From NCBI RefSeq assembly GCF_028885415.1, contig NZ_CP118527.1, positions 4,340,001 through 4,404,000 of the forward strand: a stretch of 64,000 bases of DNA, in the 5' to 3' direction. The notes under the pieces were generated by a model. That model was not told where the DNA came from. It worked only from the letters and a program-made list of their open reading frames with translations, and did no database searches. Origin of the DNA: Streptomyces coeruleorubidus (GTDB lineage Bacteria > Actinomycetota > Actinomycetes > Streptomycetales > Streptomycetaceae). The translations under genes were made by a program, and so were the position numbers. Below, one piece after another: positions 25,288 to 36,940 of this stretch. How positions within the stretch are numbered: the stretch's first letter is position 1; each line of letters starts with the position of its first letter.

Positions 25288-26280
25288 TCAGTCCTCGTTG
25301 TCGGGCCGGACGACGCGGCGCTGGACGATCGTCAGGGCGACGACGATCAGGAAGAACACCACCGTGACGGCCGAGGCCTGGCCGATGTTGTTCTGGTCGA
25401 AGGCCGTGGTGACGGCCTGGTACATCACCGTCCGGGTGGCGTCCTCGTCCAGGCCGCCGCCGCGGATGAGGATGTACACCTGGTCGAAGACCCGGAAGGA
25501 CAGCACCGAGGTCAGCATCGCGACGAAGACGAGGGTTCCGCGGATGCCGGGCAGGGTGACGTGCCGGAACTGCTGCCAGCGCGAGGCCCGGTCCAGCTGG
25601 GAGGCCTCGTAGAGCTCGCCCGGGATCTGCTGGAGACCGGCCAGCAGGATGACCATCTGGAAGCCGACGCCCTGCCACACCGACAGCACGATGATCGAGC
25701 CCATCGCGGTGAGGCCGTCACCGAGCCAGTCGAAGGCACCCCAGTTGCCGAAACTCACCGCGTCCAGCAGGGAGTTGAGCATGCCCTGCTCGCTGCGGGC
25801 GAGGATCAGCCGCCAGATCACGGCGACCAGCGCCATCGGGAAGACCACCGGCATGAAGAAGAAGGACCGGAACAGGCCGATGGCCTTCAGCTTGCGGTTG
25901 AGCAGGATCGCCAGCGCCAGCGCCAGACCCGTCTGGAGCGGTACGACGACCGCGGCGAAGGTCAGGTTGTTCAGCAGCGCCCGCAGGAACGGGCCGGACA
26001 GGTCGGGGTCGGTGAACAGCCGCCGGTAGTGCTCCACCCCGAAGAAGGTGGGCTCCAGCGGCGAGCCGAGGCGGACGTTGTAGAAGGAGAGCACCACGGC
26101 GTAGCCGAACGGGATGCCGACGAAGGCGATCAGCCCGCCGACGGCCGGGGCGGACATCAGCAGCCCGTGCAGCCAGTCGCGGTTGCCGCGCGACGGACGC
26201 GAGGGCTTCGCGGAGGGCGTGGACGAGGCGGCCTGCGCCCGGCCAGGGGCCGCGGGGTGCGCGGGTTCCACGGTTTTCAC
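25288..26280 (-). CDS. Carbohydrate ABC transporter permease (MalF type)
   Basis: A 330-residue permease with a Pro/Ala/Ser-rich cytoplasmic N-terminus and six membrane segments from about residue 40. The EAA loop is YEASQLDRASRWQQFRHVTL near residue 230. GTG 26280 is preceded by GAGGAC. It forms a heterodimer with the downstream MalG-type protein and receives sugar from the binding lipoprotein encoded upstream. Confidence 0.92.
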   Translation of the reverse strand: MKTVEPAHPAAPGRAQAASSTPSAKPSRPSRGNRDWLHGLLMSAPAVGGLIAFVGIPFGYAVVLSFYNVRLGSPLEPTFFGVEHYRRLFTDPDLSGPFLRALLNNLTFAAVVVPLQTGLALALAILLNRKLKAIGLFRSFFFMPVVFPMALVAVIWRLILARSEQGMLNSLLDAVSFGNWGAFDWLGDGLTAMGSIIVLSVWQGVGFQMVILLAGLQQIPGELYEASQLDRASRWQQFRHVTLPGIRGTLVFVAMLTSVLSFRVFDQVYILIRGGGLDEDATRTVMYQAVTTAFDQNNIGQASAVTVVFFLIVVALTIVQRRVVRPDNED

Positions 26281-26374
26281 GGGAGGGTCCTCTTCCCGGC
26301 GGGGCGGGCCCGGTCGGTACGTGGCTGCGTCGCCACGTCGCCGACGGCCCGCCCGGGCCGATGCGTCCTGCGGG

Positions 26375-27715
26375 TTACGGGATCTCGTAGCCGGCGTTGT
26401 CGGTGAAGTCCCGGTCGATGGCACGGGCGGCCTTCTGCAGGGCTTCCTTGGGGTCGGCGCCGCCGTAGATCGAGTTCAGGGCCGTGTTGAACTTGGCGGT
26501 GACCGTGGGGTATCCGGCGGTCACCGGGCGGGTGACGGCGACGCAGGAGGCGCTGATGTCACTGTCGCCGCACGGCTTGACCAGCTGGTCGGCGAAGAGC
26601 TGGAGGGGGCCGCCCTTCTTGTACAGCTCGCTCTTGGCGAGTGCGGACTCGGTGGCGGGCACCGCGCCGTTGGCCTTCGTCATCGCGCCGACGTTGCTGT
26701 CGTTCAGCAGGTAGTCCAGGAAGGCGCCCGCGGCCTTGCCGTTCTTGCTGTCGGCGCCGATGCCCCAGGCCCACGAGCCCTGGCCCGTCTTGGGGCCCTT
26801 GCCGAAGTCCGGCAGTGGCACGACGGCGAGGTCGTCCCCGAGCGCCTCGCTGTACGCGGGGTAGTTCCAGTGGCCGACCCAGCTCAGCGCCACCTTGCCC
26901 TTGGCGAAGGCGTTGCCGTCGGTGTTGGGGTCGACGTACGTCTTCCAGGACTGGAAGGTCTTCATCGCGGAGACCACGTCCGGGCTGTCGAGGGCGCCCT
27001 GCGCCTTGCCGTCCTTCAGCAGGCCGCCGCCGGCCGACCAGACGATCGGGGAGAAGCCGAAGGTGCCCCACTCGGTGGCCAGGCCGTACTGCTCCGATAT
27101 GTCGAGGACCTTGCCGTCAGGGTCCTTGCCCTTGAGCGCCTTGAGCGCCTTGCCGAACTCCTCGGCCGTCCAGGCGTCGTCCACGCTCGTCGGGTACTTC
27201 ACACCGGCCGCGTCCAGCAGCTTCTTGTTGGCGTACATACCGAGCCCGGCGTCGAACATGCCCAGGCCGTAGTGCTTGCCGTCGATCTCGCCCTGCGCCT
27301 TGATCGCGTCGGTGACGTTGCCGAGGGTCTTGGCGGAGACGTGGCCGTCGACCGGGGCGAGCTTGCTGTTGTAGACGAAGTTCGCCATCGTCGGACCGTC
27401 GAACTCCAGCACGTCCGGCAGTTCCGAGGCGTCGGTGGCGGTGATGGTCTTGGTGTAGTCGTTCTCGGGGATCAGCTTCAGCTCGGCCTTGACGTCGCTC
27501 TGCGAGGAGTTGAAGGACTTCACCGCGTTCTGCAGCGCGGCCGCCTCGCCCGCCTGACCCTGGTGGGCCCAGACGCTGATGGTGCCCTTGCCGCTGCCCT
27601 CTTCGGCGGAGGTGTCGCTGCCGCCGCCCCCGCCACAGGCGGCCAGCGCGGCCAGGGGCAGCAGAGCGAGGGCCGTCAGGCCCGTACGACGGTGTTTTCT
27701 GTAGCCGGTGATCAT
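26375..27715 (-). CDS. Sugar ABC transporter substrate-binding lipoprotein
   Basis: A 446-residue extracytoplasmic binding protein. The signal peptide with basic start YRKHRRTG ends in the lipobox LAAC at about residues 24-27, followed by a flexible Gly/Ser linker. The mature part has family-1 solute-binding organisation, including ELPDVLEFDGPTMANFVY and SWVGHWNYPAYSEALGDD. It delivers an unknown sugar, possibly a fructoside or oligosaccharide judging from the neighbouring GH32-like gene, to the two permeases. Confidence 0.92.
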   Translation of the reverse strand: MITGYRKHRRTGLTALALLPLAALAACGGGGGSDTSAEEGSGKGTISVWAHQGQAGEAAALQNAVKSFNSSQSDVKAELKLIPENDYTKTITATDASELPDVLEFDGPTMANFVYNSKLAPVDGHVSAKTLGNVTDAIKAQGEIDGKHYGLGMFDAGLGMYANKKLLDAAGVKYPTSVDDAWTAEEFGKALKALKGKDPDGKVLDISEQYGLATEWGTFGFSPIVWSAGGGLLKDGKAQGALDSPDVVSAMKTFQSWKTYVDPNTDGNAFAKGKVALSWVGHWNYPAYSEALGDDLAVVPLPDFGKGPKTGQGSWAWGIGADSKNGKAAGAFLDYLLNDSNVGAMTKANGAVPATESALAKSELYKKGGPLQLFADQLVKPCGDSDISASCVAVTRPVTAGYPTVTAKFNTALNSIYGGADPKEALQKAARAIDRDFTDNAGYEIP

Positions 27716-27821
27716 GTGGTGCCTCCGTGCGGGGGTGTGCGGGTGGTGCGCGGACGGTGGGGAAGGGGCCGAGGGACGGAACGGCGCCCCCGGTGGCGGG
27801 CGGGGAAGGGGACGGGTGGAG

Positions 27822-28841
27822 CTACCGCTGCCTGTCGGTGTTAGGCGGAGCGGTGGTCTCGCGGAGGACGAAACGGATGGGCATCTCGACGGGGTGCGGC
27901 GGCCCGGCTTCCGGATCGTCCAGCCGCGCCAGCAGCAGCCGGGCCGCCTCCCGGCCCTGGACCGCGACCGGCTGGGCCACGGTGGTCAGCCCGACCACCT
28001 CGGACAGCTCGTGATCGTCGAAGCCGACGACGGACACGTCCTCCGGAACCCTCAGCCGGTGCCGGCGCAGGGCGCGCAGCGCGCCCATCGCCATCTCGTC
28101 GGACTGGGCGAACACGGCGGTCGGCGGATGGCGCAGCGCCAGCAGCTCGGTCATGGCCCGCTCACCGCCCTCGACCGTGTAACCGCCGTCCGCCTCCAGT
28201 GCGGGGTCGGGCTCGATCCCGGCGTCGGCCAGCACGTCCAGGTAGCCCTGCCGGCGGTCGAGGGGCGTGGTCCAGTGCAGCGGCTCGCTGGGGCCGGAGA
28301 TCATGCCGATCCGCCGGTGGCCGAGGTTCACCAGATGCCGTACGGCGCTCTGAGCCCCACCCCGGTCGTCGATGCCGACCGCCGTGAAGCCGGGCCGGGC
28401 GCCGCCGACCGTGGTCGCCAGCGGCACGTCGAGGGACCGCAGGGCGGCGGCCTCCTCCAGGTCCGGGATCAGCAGGGACAGCACGGCGTCGACCCGTTTG
28501 CGGATCGGCAGCTTGGTGAAGAAGCGCTTGCGGGCCTCCGGTGAGCCGAGGTTGTACAGCAGGACGTCGTAACCGGCGGCGCTGAAGACCTTCTCGGCGG
28601 AGTCCAGCACGGTGCCGAAGAACCAGCGGCCGACGTACGGGACGACGACGCCGATGGTGTAGGTGCGCCCGCTGGCCAGGCTGGACGCCGAGCGCGAGGC
28701 GGTGTAGCCCAGCTCGGCGGCGGCCTCGACGATCCGGGCCCGCATCTCCTCCGACACTCCGGGACGGCCGCGCAGGGCGCGGGACACGGTGGACGCCGAG
28801 ACCCCGGTGGCCTCGGCGACATCGGTGATGCTGACCGTCAC
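27822..28841 (-). CDS. LacI-family repressor of the sugar importer
   Basis: A 339-residue regulator. The helix-turn-helix is ITDVAEATGVSASTVSRALR at about residues 4-23 followed by the hinge helix SASSLASGRTYTIGVVVP; the remainder is the periplasmic-binding-protein-like sensor. GTG 28841 has AAGGAG exactly six bases upstream and was preferred over the GTG at 28865. It is first in an apparent operon with the binding protein and permeases and is divergent from the GH32-like gene. The palindrome at 28942-28953 is its probable operator; a sugar or sugar phosphate should release it. Confidence 0.92.
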   Translation of the reverse strand: MTVSITDVAEATGVSASTVSRALRGRPGVSEEMRARIVEAAAELGYTASRSASSLASGRTYTIGVVVPYVGRWFFGTVLDSAEKVFSAAGYDVLLYNLGSPEARKRFFTKLPIRKRVDAVLSLLIPDLEEAAALRSLDVPLATTVGGARPGFTAVGIDDRGGAQSAVRHLVNLGHRRIGMISGPSEPLHWTTPLDRRQGYLDVLADAGIEPDPALEADGGYTVEGGERAMTELLALRHPPTAVFAQSDEMAMGALRALRRHRLRVPEDVSVVGFDDHELSEVVGLTTVAQPVAVQGREAARLLLARLDDPEAGPPHPVEMPIRFVLRETTAPPNTDRQR

Positions 28842-28941
28842 GGGACGCTCCTTGATCGAGTGCACGCCGCGTGCCCGGGGCCCGGAAACACATCGGCGTG
28901 AGGGGGGAGTGACGAGACCGTAAACCCGCCCACCTGGTTGC

Positions 28942-28953
28942 GCAAGCGTTTGC
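28942..28953. promoter_or_regulatory. LacI-type operator GCAAGCGTTTGC
   Basis: A near-palindrome centred on CG, with one mismatched pair, in the 208-base region between lacI-like and GH32-like genes. It has the size and central CG of LacI/GalR-family sites and is placed to control both directions. Confidence 0.6.
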
Positions 28954-29049
28954 GTTCAGATTTACTTCGGCTGACTCTCAGAGGAACTCTCACCAGCCAG
29001 AGCACAGCGCACACGCTTGAGTGCGGCTGTCGGCAGACAGGACCTGTCC

Positions 29050-30399
29050 ATGCGATACGCGCCGCCCGGCCTCTGCGTGAACGACTTCGACCTCCTGCGC
29101 CACGCGGACGGCACCTACACCGCGCTGCACCTGCAGGGCCCGTGGACGGCCGAGTTCGACCACCTGCGCATGGAGACGTCCTACGGCCGGGCCACCTCCA
29201 CCGACCTGGTCCACTGGGAGCCGCAGGGCACGGCCTTCGGCAACGGCCTGCCGGGCCGTTTCGACCAGCAGGCGGTGTGGACCATGCACGCCTTCCCGCA
29301 CGGCACCGGCATGGCGATGCTCTACACCGCCGTCTCCGGACTCACCCCCGGCGGCTGGCCCCTGCAGTCGGTCGGCCTGGCCCACTCCGACCGCACCGAC
29401 GGCACCGGCTGGCGCCGCCACGGCACGGGGCCGGTCGTCGAGGCGGACGGGCGCTGGTACCGCACGGGCGAACGCATGGGCTGGCGCGACCCCTTCGTCG
29501 TACGCGACGACGAGTCCGACGGCTGGGTCATGGCCCTCTGCGCCGCCGACGCCTCCCAGCCCGTCGAGGTCAGCGGCTGCGTCGCCTGGGCCACCTCCGA
29601 CGACCTGGAGCACTGGACCGTCCAGCCGCCGCTCATCTCACCCGGTGACGTAGACGAGTTGGAGTGCCCGGTCCTCGAACGCCTCGACGACGGCAGCTGG
29701 CTGCTGCTCGGCTCCATAGGCGCCACCCGGGGCTTCGAGGCGTGGACCGCACCGCGCCTGCGCGGCCCGTGGACCCGCCGCGGTCCGCTCGGCCCGACGG
29801 GCGCGTACGCCCCGCGCGTCGTCACGGCTCCCGACGGCTCACGCGTCGTGCTGCACACCACCCCGCGCCGCGTCGGCCTCACCGACTCCGGCGACCGCTG
29901 CCGCGGCATGCTCGCCCAGCCCAAGTCCCTCGTCGTACCTCAGGACGCGGCGCCCCGCCTGGAATGGTGGCCGGGCCTCGACCCCTGGCTCGGCGAGGAG
30001 ACGTACGACGCCCCCCTGCACGCGGTCGGCGACGTCGACGTCTCCGGCCGCACCGAGATCACCCTGCGCACGCATGCCTCCGACGAGGGCCGGCCCGCGC
30101 TCACGGTCGGCTGCGACGGCAAGAACCTCCGGGTCACCGGCCCCGAGGGCGCCCCGCTCGGCGAGACCCTCCTGCCGGAACCCGCCGCCTCACTGCGCAT
30201 CCTCACCGTCGGCGAGTACGTCGAGGTCTACGCCGACGGCGTCTTCGTCCTCACCACCCTGTGCTACTCCGGCCGCCCCGCCCCCTGGACGGCCGCCTCC
30301 GAGGGCCGCGTCCGCCCTGTTCCGGTCCGCCCGGTCCGGCTGCCGGCCACGCACCGCGACGACGCCTCGGCCGTCTGGCCCGGCCCGTCGCCGCGCTGA
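29050..30399 (+). CDS. GH32-like beta-fructosidase-family glycosidase, cytoplasmic
   Basis: A 449-residue five-bladed propeller glycosidase of the GH32/GH43 type. The three GH32 acid motifs can be located: CVNDFDLL near residue 9-16 (nucleophile region), GWRDPFVV near 145 (the RDP motif) and ELECPVL near 205 (the EC motif). A beta-sandwich-like C-terminal part follows after about residue 320. No signal peptide is present, so it should act on sugars taken up by the divergently encoded importer. The first motif departs from WMNDPNG, so the substrate may not be sucrose or levan. ATG 29050 is preceded by AGGAC. Confidence 0.78.
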   Translation: MRYAPPGLCVNDFDLLRHADGTYTALHLQGPWTAEFDHLRMETSYGRATSTDLVHWEPQGTAFGNGLPGRFDQQAVWTMHAFPHGTGMAMLYTAVSGLTPGGWPLQSVGLAHSDRTDGTGWRRHGTGPVVEADGRWYRTGERMGWRDPFVVRDDESDGWVMALCAADASQPVEVSGCVAWATSDDLEHWTVQPPLISPGDVDELECPVLERLDDGSWLLLGSIGATRGFEAWTAPRLRGPWTRRGPLGPTGAYAPRVVTAPDGSRVVLHTTPRRVGLTDSGDRCRGMLAQPKSLVVPQDAAPRLEWWPGLDPWLGEETYDAPLHAVGDVDVSGRTEITLRTHASDEGRPALTVGCDGKNLRVTGPEGAPLGETLLPEPAASLRILTVGEYVEVYADGVFVLTTLCYSGRPAPWTAASEGRVRPVPVRPVRLPATHRDDASAVWPGPSPR

Positions 30400-30455
30400 C
30401 GGCTGCCGGAACACCGTCTCACCCGACGGACGACGTTTCGCCCGCGTTTCGGTGA

Positions 30456-31592
<1,137 letters not shown>

Positions 31593-31610
31593 CCCTCTCG
31601 CGTAGGTGAC

Positions 31611-31642
31611 CGAGGGCGCCCTGCCTGTGCGGGGCGCCCTCG
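31611..31642. terminator. Hairpin terminator after serC
   Basis: CGAGGGCGCCC (31611-31621) pairs with GGGCGCCCTCG (31632-31642) around a ten-base loop, between serC and the convergent reductase gene. Confidence 0.7.
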
Positions 31643-31649
31643 CTCGTAC

Positions 31650-32561
31650 TCAGGCAGCCGCGCCCCTCCCGAACACCTCCAACAGCCGGGTCAGGCTGTC
31701 CTCCGCGTAGCCTTCCGCCGCCGCGCGCCGGAACGCCCCCAGCACCGCGGCGGGCAGCGCCGGGTCGACGCCCGCGTCCCGCGCCGTGTGCACGACGTGC
31801 TCCATGCTCGCCACGGCCATCGAGATCCGCTCGACGTCGCCGGAGTGCCGCCCCGCCTGGATCCGCGGCGTGTAGAAGTCGAGGAACTGGCCCATCCCGC
31901 CCAGCGTCTGCGCCGCGTACGGCGTGATCTCCGAGGCGCTGATGCCGTTCGCGTCCGCCAGCGCCAGCGTGTGCAGCCAGGCGGTCAGGGTGGTCCAGAA
32001 GAGGTCCATCTGGAGCTGGTAGTAGAGCGCGGCCAGGCCCGGGTCCTCCCCGCGGTAGTCGGTGCCTGTGATGACCTTCAGAACGTCCTCGTACTGCTCG
32101 AAGAGGTCGCGGGGGCCGCTGTAGAAGGTGTCGAACTCCGGCGAGCCGATACCGGATGGCGGGGTCTGGACACCGCCGGTGAGGTGACGCGCCCCGTGCT
32201 TCACCGCCCAGGCCGCCCCCTCGCGGGTCCTCTCCGGGGTGTCCGAGCTGAGGTTGACCAGGACGCGGCCCGCCAGGGCCGGAGCGGCGGGCTCCAGGAT
32301 GGTGTACATCGCGCCGTAGTCGGTGAGGCTCAGCACGGCCACCTCGTTCGCCGCCAGCGCCTCCTCGACGGTGGCGGCGCGCACCGCGCCCCTGGCCACC
32401 AGCTCGTGGGCGCGGCTCGCGGTGCGGTTCCAGACGGTGACGTCGTAGCCGGCGTCCAGGTAGGCACCGGCCATCGCGCGGCCCATGGGGCCGAGACCGA
32501 TGACGGTGACGGTGACGGACGAGGGGTGCGCAGCGGACGGTCTCACAGCGGACGGATTCAC
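31650..32561 (-). CDS. NAD(P)-dependent imine-reductase-like oxidoreductase
   Basis: A 303-residue beta-hydroxyacid-dehydrogenase superfamily protein of the imine reductase type. The Rossmann motif VIGLGPMGRAMAGAYLDAGY is at about residues 15-34, binding NAD(P)H; NRT after the second strand favours NADPH. The C-terminal helical domain has the imine-reductase block YYQLQMDLFWTTLTAWLHTL. The usual catalytic Lys of hydroxyacid dehydrogenases is absent, as in imine reductases. GTG 32561 is supported by GGGGAGA five bases before it; the longer in-frame start has no such site. It diverges from a TetR gene across two operators. Natural substrate unknown. Confidence 0.85.
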   Translation of the reverse strand: MNPSAVRPSAAHPSSVTVTVIGLGPMGRAMAGAYLDAGYDVTVWNRTASRAHELVARGAVRAATVEEALAANEVAVLSLTDYGAMYTILEPAAPALAGRVLVNLSSDTPERTREGAAWAVKHGARHLTGGVQTPPSGIGSPEFDTFYSGPRDLFEQYEDVLKVITGTDYRGEDPGLAALYYQLQMDLFWTTLTAWLHTLALADANGISASEITPYAAQTLGGMGQFLDFYTPRIQAGRHSGDVERISMAVASMEHVVHTARDAGVDPALPAAVLGAFRRAAAEGYAEDSLTRLLEVFGRGAAA

Positions 32562-32594
32562 AGAAATCTCCCCGTGGATCACTGAAACGGCGAC

Positions 32595-32610
32595 TAGAGC
32601 GAACGCTCTA
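32595..32610. promoter_or_regulatory. TetR operator 1, TAGAGCGAACGCTCTA
   Basis: Perfect inverted repeat with seven-base arms, between the reductase and TetR genes, 34 bases upstream of the reductase start. It shares the TAGAGCG half-site with operator 2. Confidence 0.8.
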
Positions 32611-32635
32611 CCCAGAGAGGAACCTAGCATGACGA

Positions 32636-32653
32636 CTAGAGCGGTCGCTCTAG
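32636..32653. promoter_or_regulatory. TetR operator 2, CTAGAGCGGTCGCTCTAG
   Basis: Perfect palindrome with eight-base arms, immediately upstream of the -10 hexamer TAAAGT (32659-32664) of the TetR gene. The dimer would repress its own promoter; operator 1 would repress the reductase. Confidence 0.8.
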
Positions 32654-32670
32654 GTCGGTAAAGTGGGGGC

Positions 32671-33282
32671 GTGAAGACCAAGGCCCCGCACGACCTCGAG
32701 ACCGCCGGCACCCGCGAGCGGATCGTCCGTACGGCCTCACGCCTGATGCAGCGCCAGGGCTACGAGGGCACCGGCATCAAGCAGATCTGCCGCGAGGCCG
32801 GGGCGACGCTCGGCTCGGTCTACCACTTCTTCCCCGGCGGCAAGCAGGAGCTCGGTACGGCCGCGGTGCGGCTCGGCGACGAGGAGTTCACCGAGCTGCT
32901 GCGCGAGTCGCTCGACGCGGAGCCGGACCCGGCGCGGGCCCTCCTCGCGCTCACCGCCTCCCTCGCCCAGGGCCTGCGCGAATCCGACTGGCTCGACGGC
33001 TGCCCGGTCACCTCCACCGTCGTCGGCACGGCGGCCAGCGCCCCCGGCATCCAGCAGGCGGCGGCCGAGGCGTTCGCCCGCTGGCGGGCCGTGGTCGCCG
33101 AGAGGCTGGTCGGCGCGGGGTTCGCCGAAGCGGACGCGGAGGATCTGGCCCACACGGTGATCGCCACGCTGGAAGGGGCCGAACTGGCGTCCCAGGTCGC
33201 GCGCAGCGAGACACCGCTGGAGGCGGCGGGGCGGCATCTGGCGCGTTTGATCGCCTCGTACGGAGGGAGCGGTCGCACGTAA
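32671..33282 (+). CDS. TetR-family repressor (LmrA/YxaF type), autoregulated
   Basis: A 203-residue repressor; the helix-turn-helix GIKQICREAGATLGSVYHFF lies at about residues 35-54 and the C-terminal domain carries WLDGCPVTSTVVGTAA typical of LmrA/YxaF relatives. GTG 32671 is six bases after TAAAGT, so the mRNA is predicted to be leaderless. Two matching palindromes lie upstream. The adjacent imine-reductase-like gene is the obvious target. Confidence 0.92.
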   Translation: MKTKAPHDLETAGTRERIVRTASRLMQRQGYEGTGIKQICREAGATLGSVYHFFPGGKQELGTAAVRLGDEEFTELLRESLDAEPDPARALLALTASLAQGLRESDWLDGCPVTSTVVGTAASAPGIQQAAAEAFARWRAVVAERLVGAGFAEADAEDLAHTVIATLEGAELASQVARSETPLEAAGRHLARLIASYGGSGRT

Positions 33283-33288
33283 GCACGC

Positions 33289-33320
33289 GAGGGGCGCCCG
33301 GCACGTACCGGGCGCCCCTC
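33289..33320. terminator. Bidirectional terminator
   Basis: Twelve perfect base pairs, GAGGGGCGCCCG (33289-33300) with CGGGCGCCCCTC (33309-33320), between the convergent TetR and peptidase genes. Confidence 0.8.
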
Positions 33321-33353
33321 AGGTCATGTCAGACGATGCTCACGTAGGCACGC

Positions 33354-34952
33354 TCAGACCCCGGACCCCAGGATCCCGCGCAGGGTGTTGCCGACCGCAG
33401 CAACGGCCGACTGGGTCGTGCTCGGCGTCTTCTGCGCCGAGGCCTGCGGCTTGGGGTCGGGCAGCTTCTGGCAGACCGCGTCGGCCACGCCACTGCCGTG
33501 CGGCACCTTGCCGCTGGTGAGGTACGCAGCCAGGTGCTTGTCGAGGCAGGCGTTGCCGCTCAGCGTGATGCCGTGGTTGCCGCCGCCCTGCTCCACCACC
33601 AGGCTGGAGCCCTTCAGCAGCCGGTGCATGGTGACACCGCCCTGGTACGGGGTGGCCGCGTCGTCCGTCGCCTGGAACAGCAGCACCGGCGGGAGCTTGG
33701 CGTTGGCGACGTTCACCGGCTTCAGCGACTTCGTCGGCCAGAACGCGCACGGGGCGTTGTACCAGGCGTTGTTCCAGGCCATGAACGGCGCCTTCTCGTA
33801 CACCGCCCAGTTGTCCTTGCGCCACTGGTTCCAGTCGCGCGGCCAGGACGCGTCACGGCACTGCACCGAGGTGTAGATGCTGTAGCCGTTGTCGCCGGAG
33901 GCGTCGATGGCGGCGATGTTGTCGTACGCCTTGACCAGCGCGGCGGTGTCCTTCTTGTTGACGTACGCCGCGAACGTCTGGGCGAGGGTGGGCCAGTAGG
34001 CGTTGTTGTAGCCGCCGGGTATGAAGATGTCCTCCAGTTCGGAGGCGCCCACCTTGCCACCCGCCGGCTTCTTGGCCAGGGCCGCCCGCATGGCGTACCA
34101 CTTGGCCTCGACCTTCGCCGGGTCGGTGCCGAGCTTGTAGGTCGAGTTGTACTTGGCTATCCACGCCATGAGCGCCTTGTGGCGCTTGTCGAAGGCGTAA
34201 TCCTGCTTGATGTTGGCGTCGTACCAGACCCCGGTCGGGTCGACGATCGAGTCCAGCACCAGACGCCGCACCCGCTCGGGGTAGAGCTTGGCGTAGACCG
34301 CGCCGAGGTAGGTGCCGTACGAGTAGCCGAAGTAGTTGATCTTCTTGGCGCCGAGGGCCTTGCGGATCGAGTCCATGTCCTTCACGGCGCTGACCGTGTT
34401 GATGTACGGCAGGACGTCCGCGTACTTCTTGCCACAGGCCTGGGCGAAGGACTTGGCGCGGTCGAGGTTGGCCTTCTCGATCGCCGGGGTGCTGGGTACG
34501 GAGTCGGGGCGCACCGGGTTGAAGTAGCCCGGCTTGCAGTCCAGGGCGGGCTGGCTCTTGCCCACGCCGCGCGGGTCGAAGCCGACGACGTCGTACTGGG
34601 CGGCGACCTCCTTGGGCAGGGAGGACGCGACGAAACCGGCCAGCGTCAGGCCACTGCCGCCGGGGCCGCCGGGGTTGACCAGCAGCGGGCCCTGGTACTT
34701 CTTCGCGGTGTGCGGCACGCGGGACAGCGCCAGCGTGATCTTCTTCCCCTGCGGCTTCGCGTAGTCGAGCGGCACCTTCACCGACGCGCACTGGAGCGTC
34801 GGGTAGTCCTCCGTACCGCACTTCTTCCAAGTGACCTTCGTGGCCTGGGCGGTGTTCGCGGAGTGCGACGCGCTGGCACTGGCCGGGACGGCGGTGAGCG
34901 TCCCGGCCAGTACGACGGTCGCGCCGCACAGGACGGCTGCGCTTCTTCTCAT
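33354..34952 (-). CDS. Secreted S33-family alpha/beta hydrolase (tripeptidyl aminopeptidase, Slp/Tap-like)
   Basis: A 532-residue exported protease-like hydrolase. The signal peptide MRRSAAVLCGATVVLAGTLT ends near ASA at about residue 27. The oxyanion region is NPGGPGGSG, the nucleophile elbow is GYSYGTYLG (about residue 217), the acid lies in FQATDDAATPYQG and the His in EQGGGNHGITLSG. The C-terminal TAP-like domain is typical of streptomycete SlpD/SlpE and Tap, which trim tripeptides from protein N-termini outside the cell. A Ser/Thr/Ala-rich tail follows. GAGAGAAC precedes the ATG. Confidence 0.9.
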   Translation of the reverse strand: MRRSAAVLCGATVVLAGTLTAVPASASASHSANTAQATKVTWKKCGTEDYPTLQCASVKVPLDYAKPQGKKITLALSRVPHTAKKYQGPLLVNPGGPGGSGLTLAGFVASSLPKEVAAQYDVVGFDPRGVGKSQPALDCKPGYFNPVRPDSVPSTPAIEKANLDRAKSFAQACGKKYADVLPYINTVSAVKDMDSIRKALGAKKINYFGYSYGTYLGAVYAKLYPERVRRLVLDSIVDPTGVWYDANIKQDYAFDKRHKALMAWIAKYNSTYKLGTDPAKVEAKWYAMRAALAKKPAGGKVGASELEDIFIPGGYNNAYWPTLAQTFAAYVNKKDTAALVKAYDNIAAIDASGDNGYSIYTSVQCRDASWPRDWNQWRKDNWAVYEKAPFMAWNNAWYNAPCAFWPTKSLKPVNVANAKLPPVLLFQATDDAATPYQGGVTMHRLLKGSSLVVEQGGGNHGITLSGNACLDKHLAAYLTSGKVPHGSGVADAVCQKLPDPKPQASAQKTPSTTQSAVAAVGNTLRGILGSGV

Positions 34953-34984
34953 GGAGTTCTCTCAGAACGGTGAGGGGGGTCAGG

Positions 34985-35005
34985 GGACCGTGTGTCACAC
35001 GGTCC
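34985..35005. promoter_or_regulatory. Inverted repeat upstream of the S33 peptidase gene
   Basis: Nine-base arms GGACCGTGT/ACACGGTCC separated by GTC, 33 bases before the peptidase ATG. The position between promoter and ribosome binding site allows either a repressor site or a leader hairpin. Confidence 0.4.
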
Positions 35006-35153
35006 GTGCCGCATCGTTTCGGAAGAGGACGCCATGCACGTACGTATTCGACCAAGACTTGACCGAATCGAGTCATCGCACGTGCTCAACCACCTTCAGA
35101 AACAGGGGTGTTCTGGCGATTTCCAGACACGTCACCCCCGTCTCACCCCGCGG

Positions 35154-36910
<1,757 letters not shown>

Positions 36911-36940
36911 TCCGCCCCGAGCCGCCTGCGGTCTCGTACG

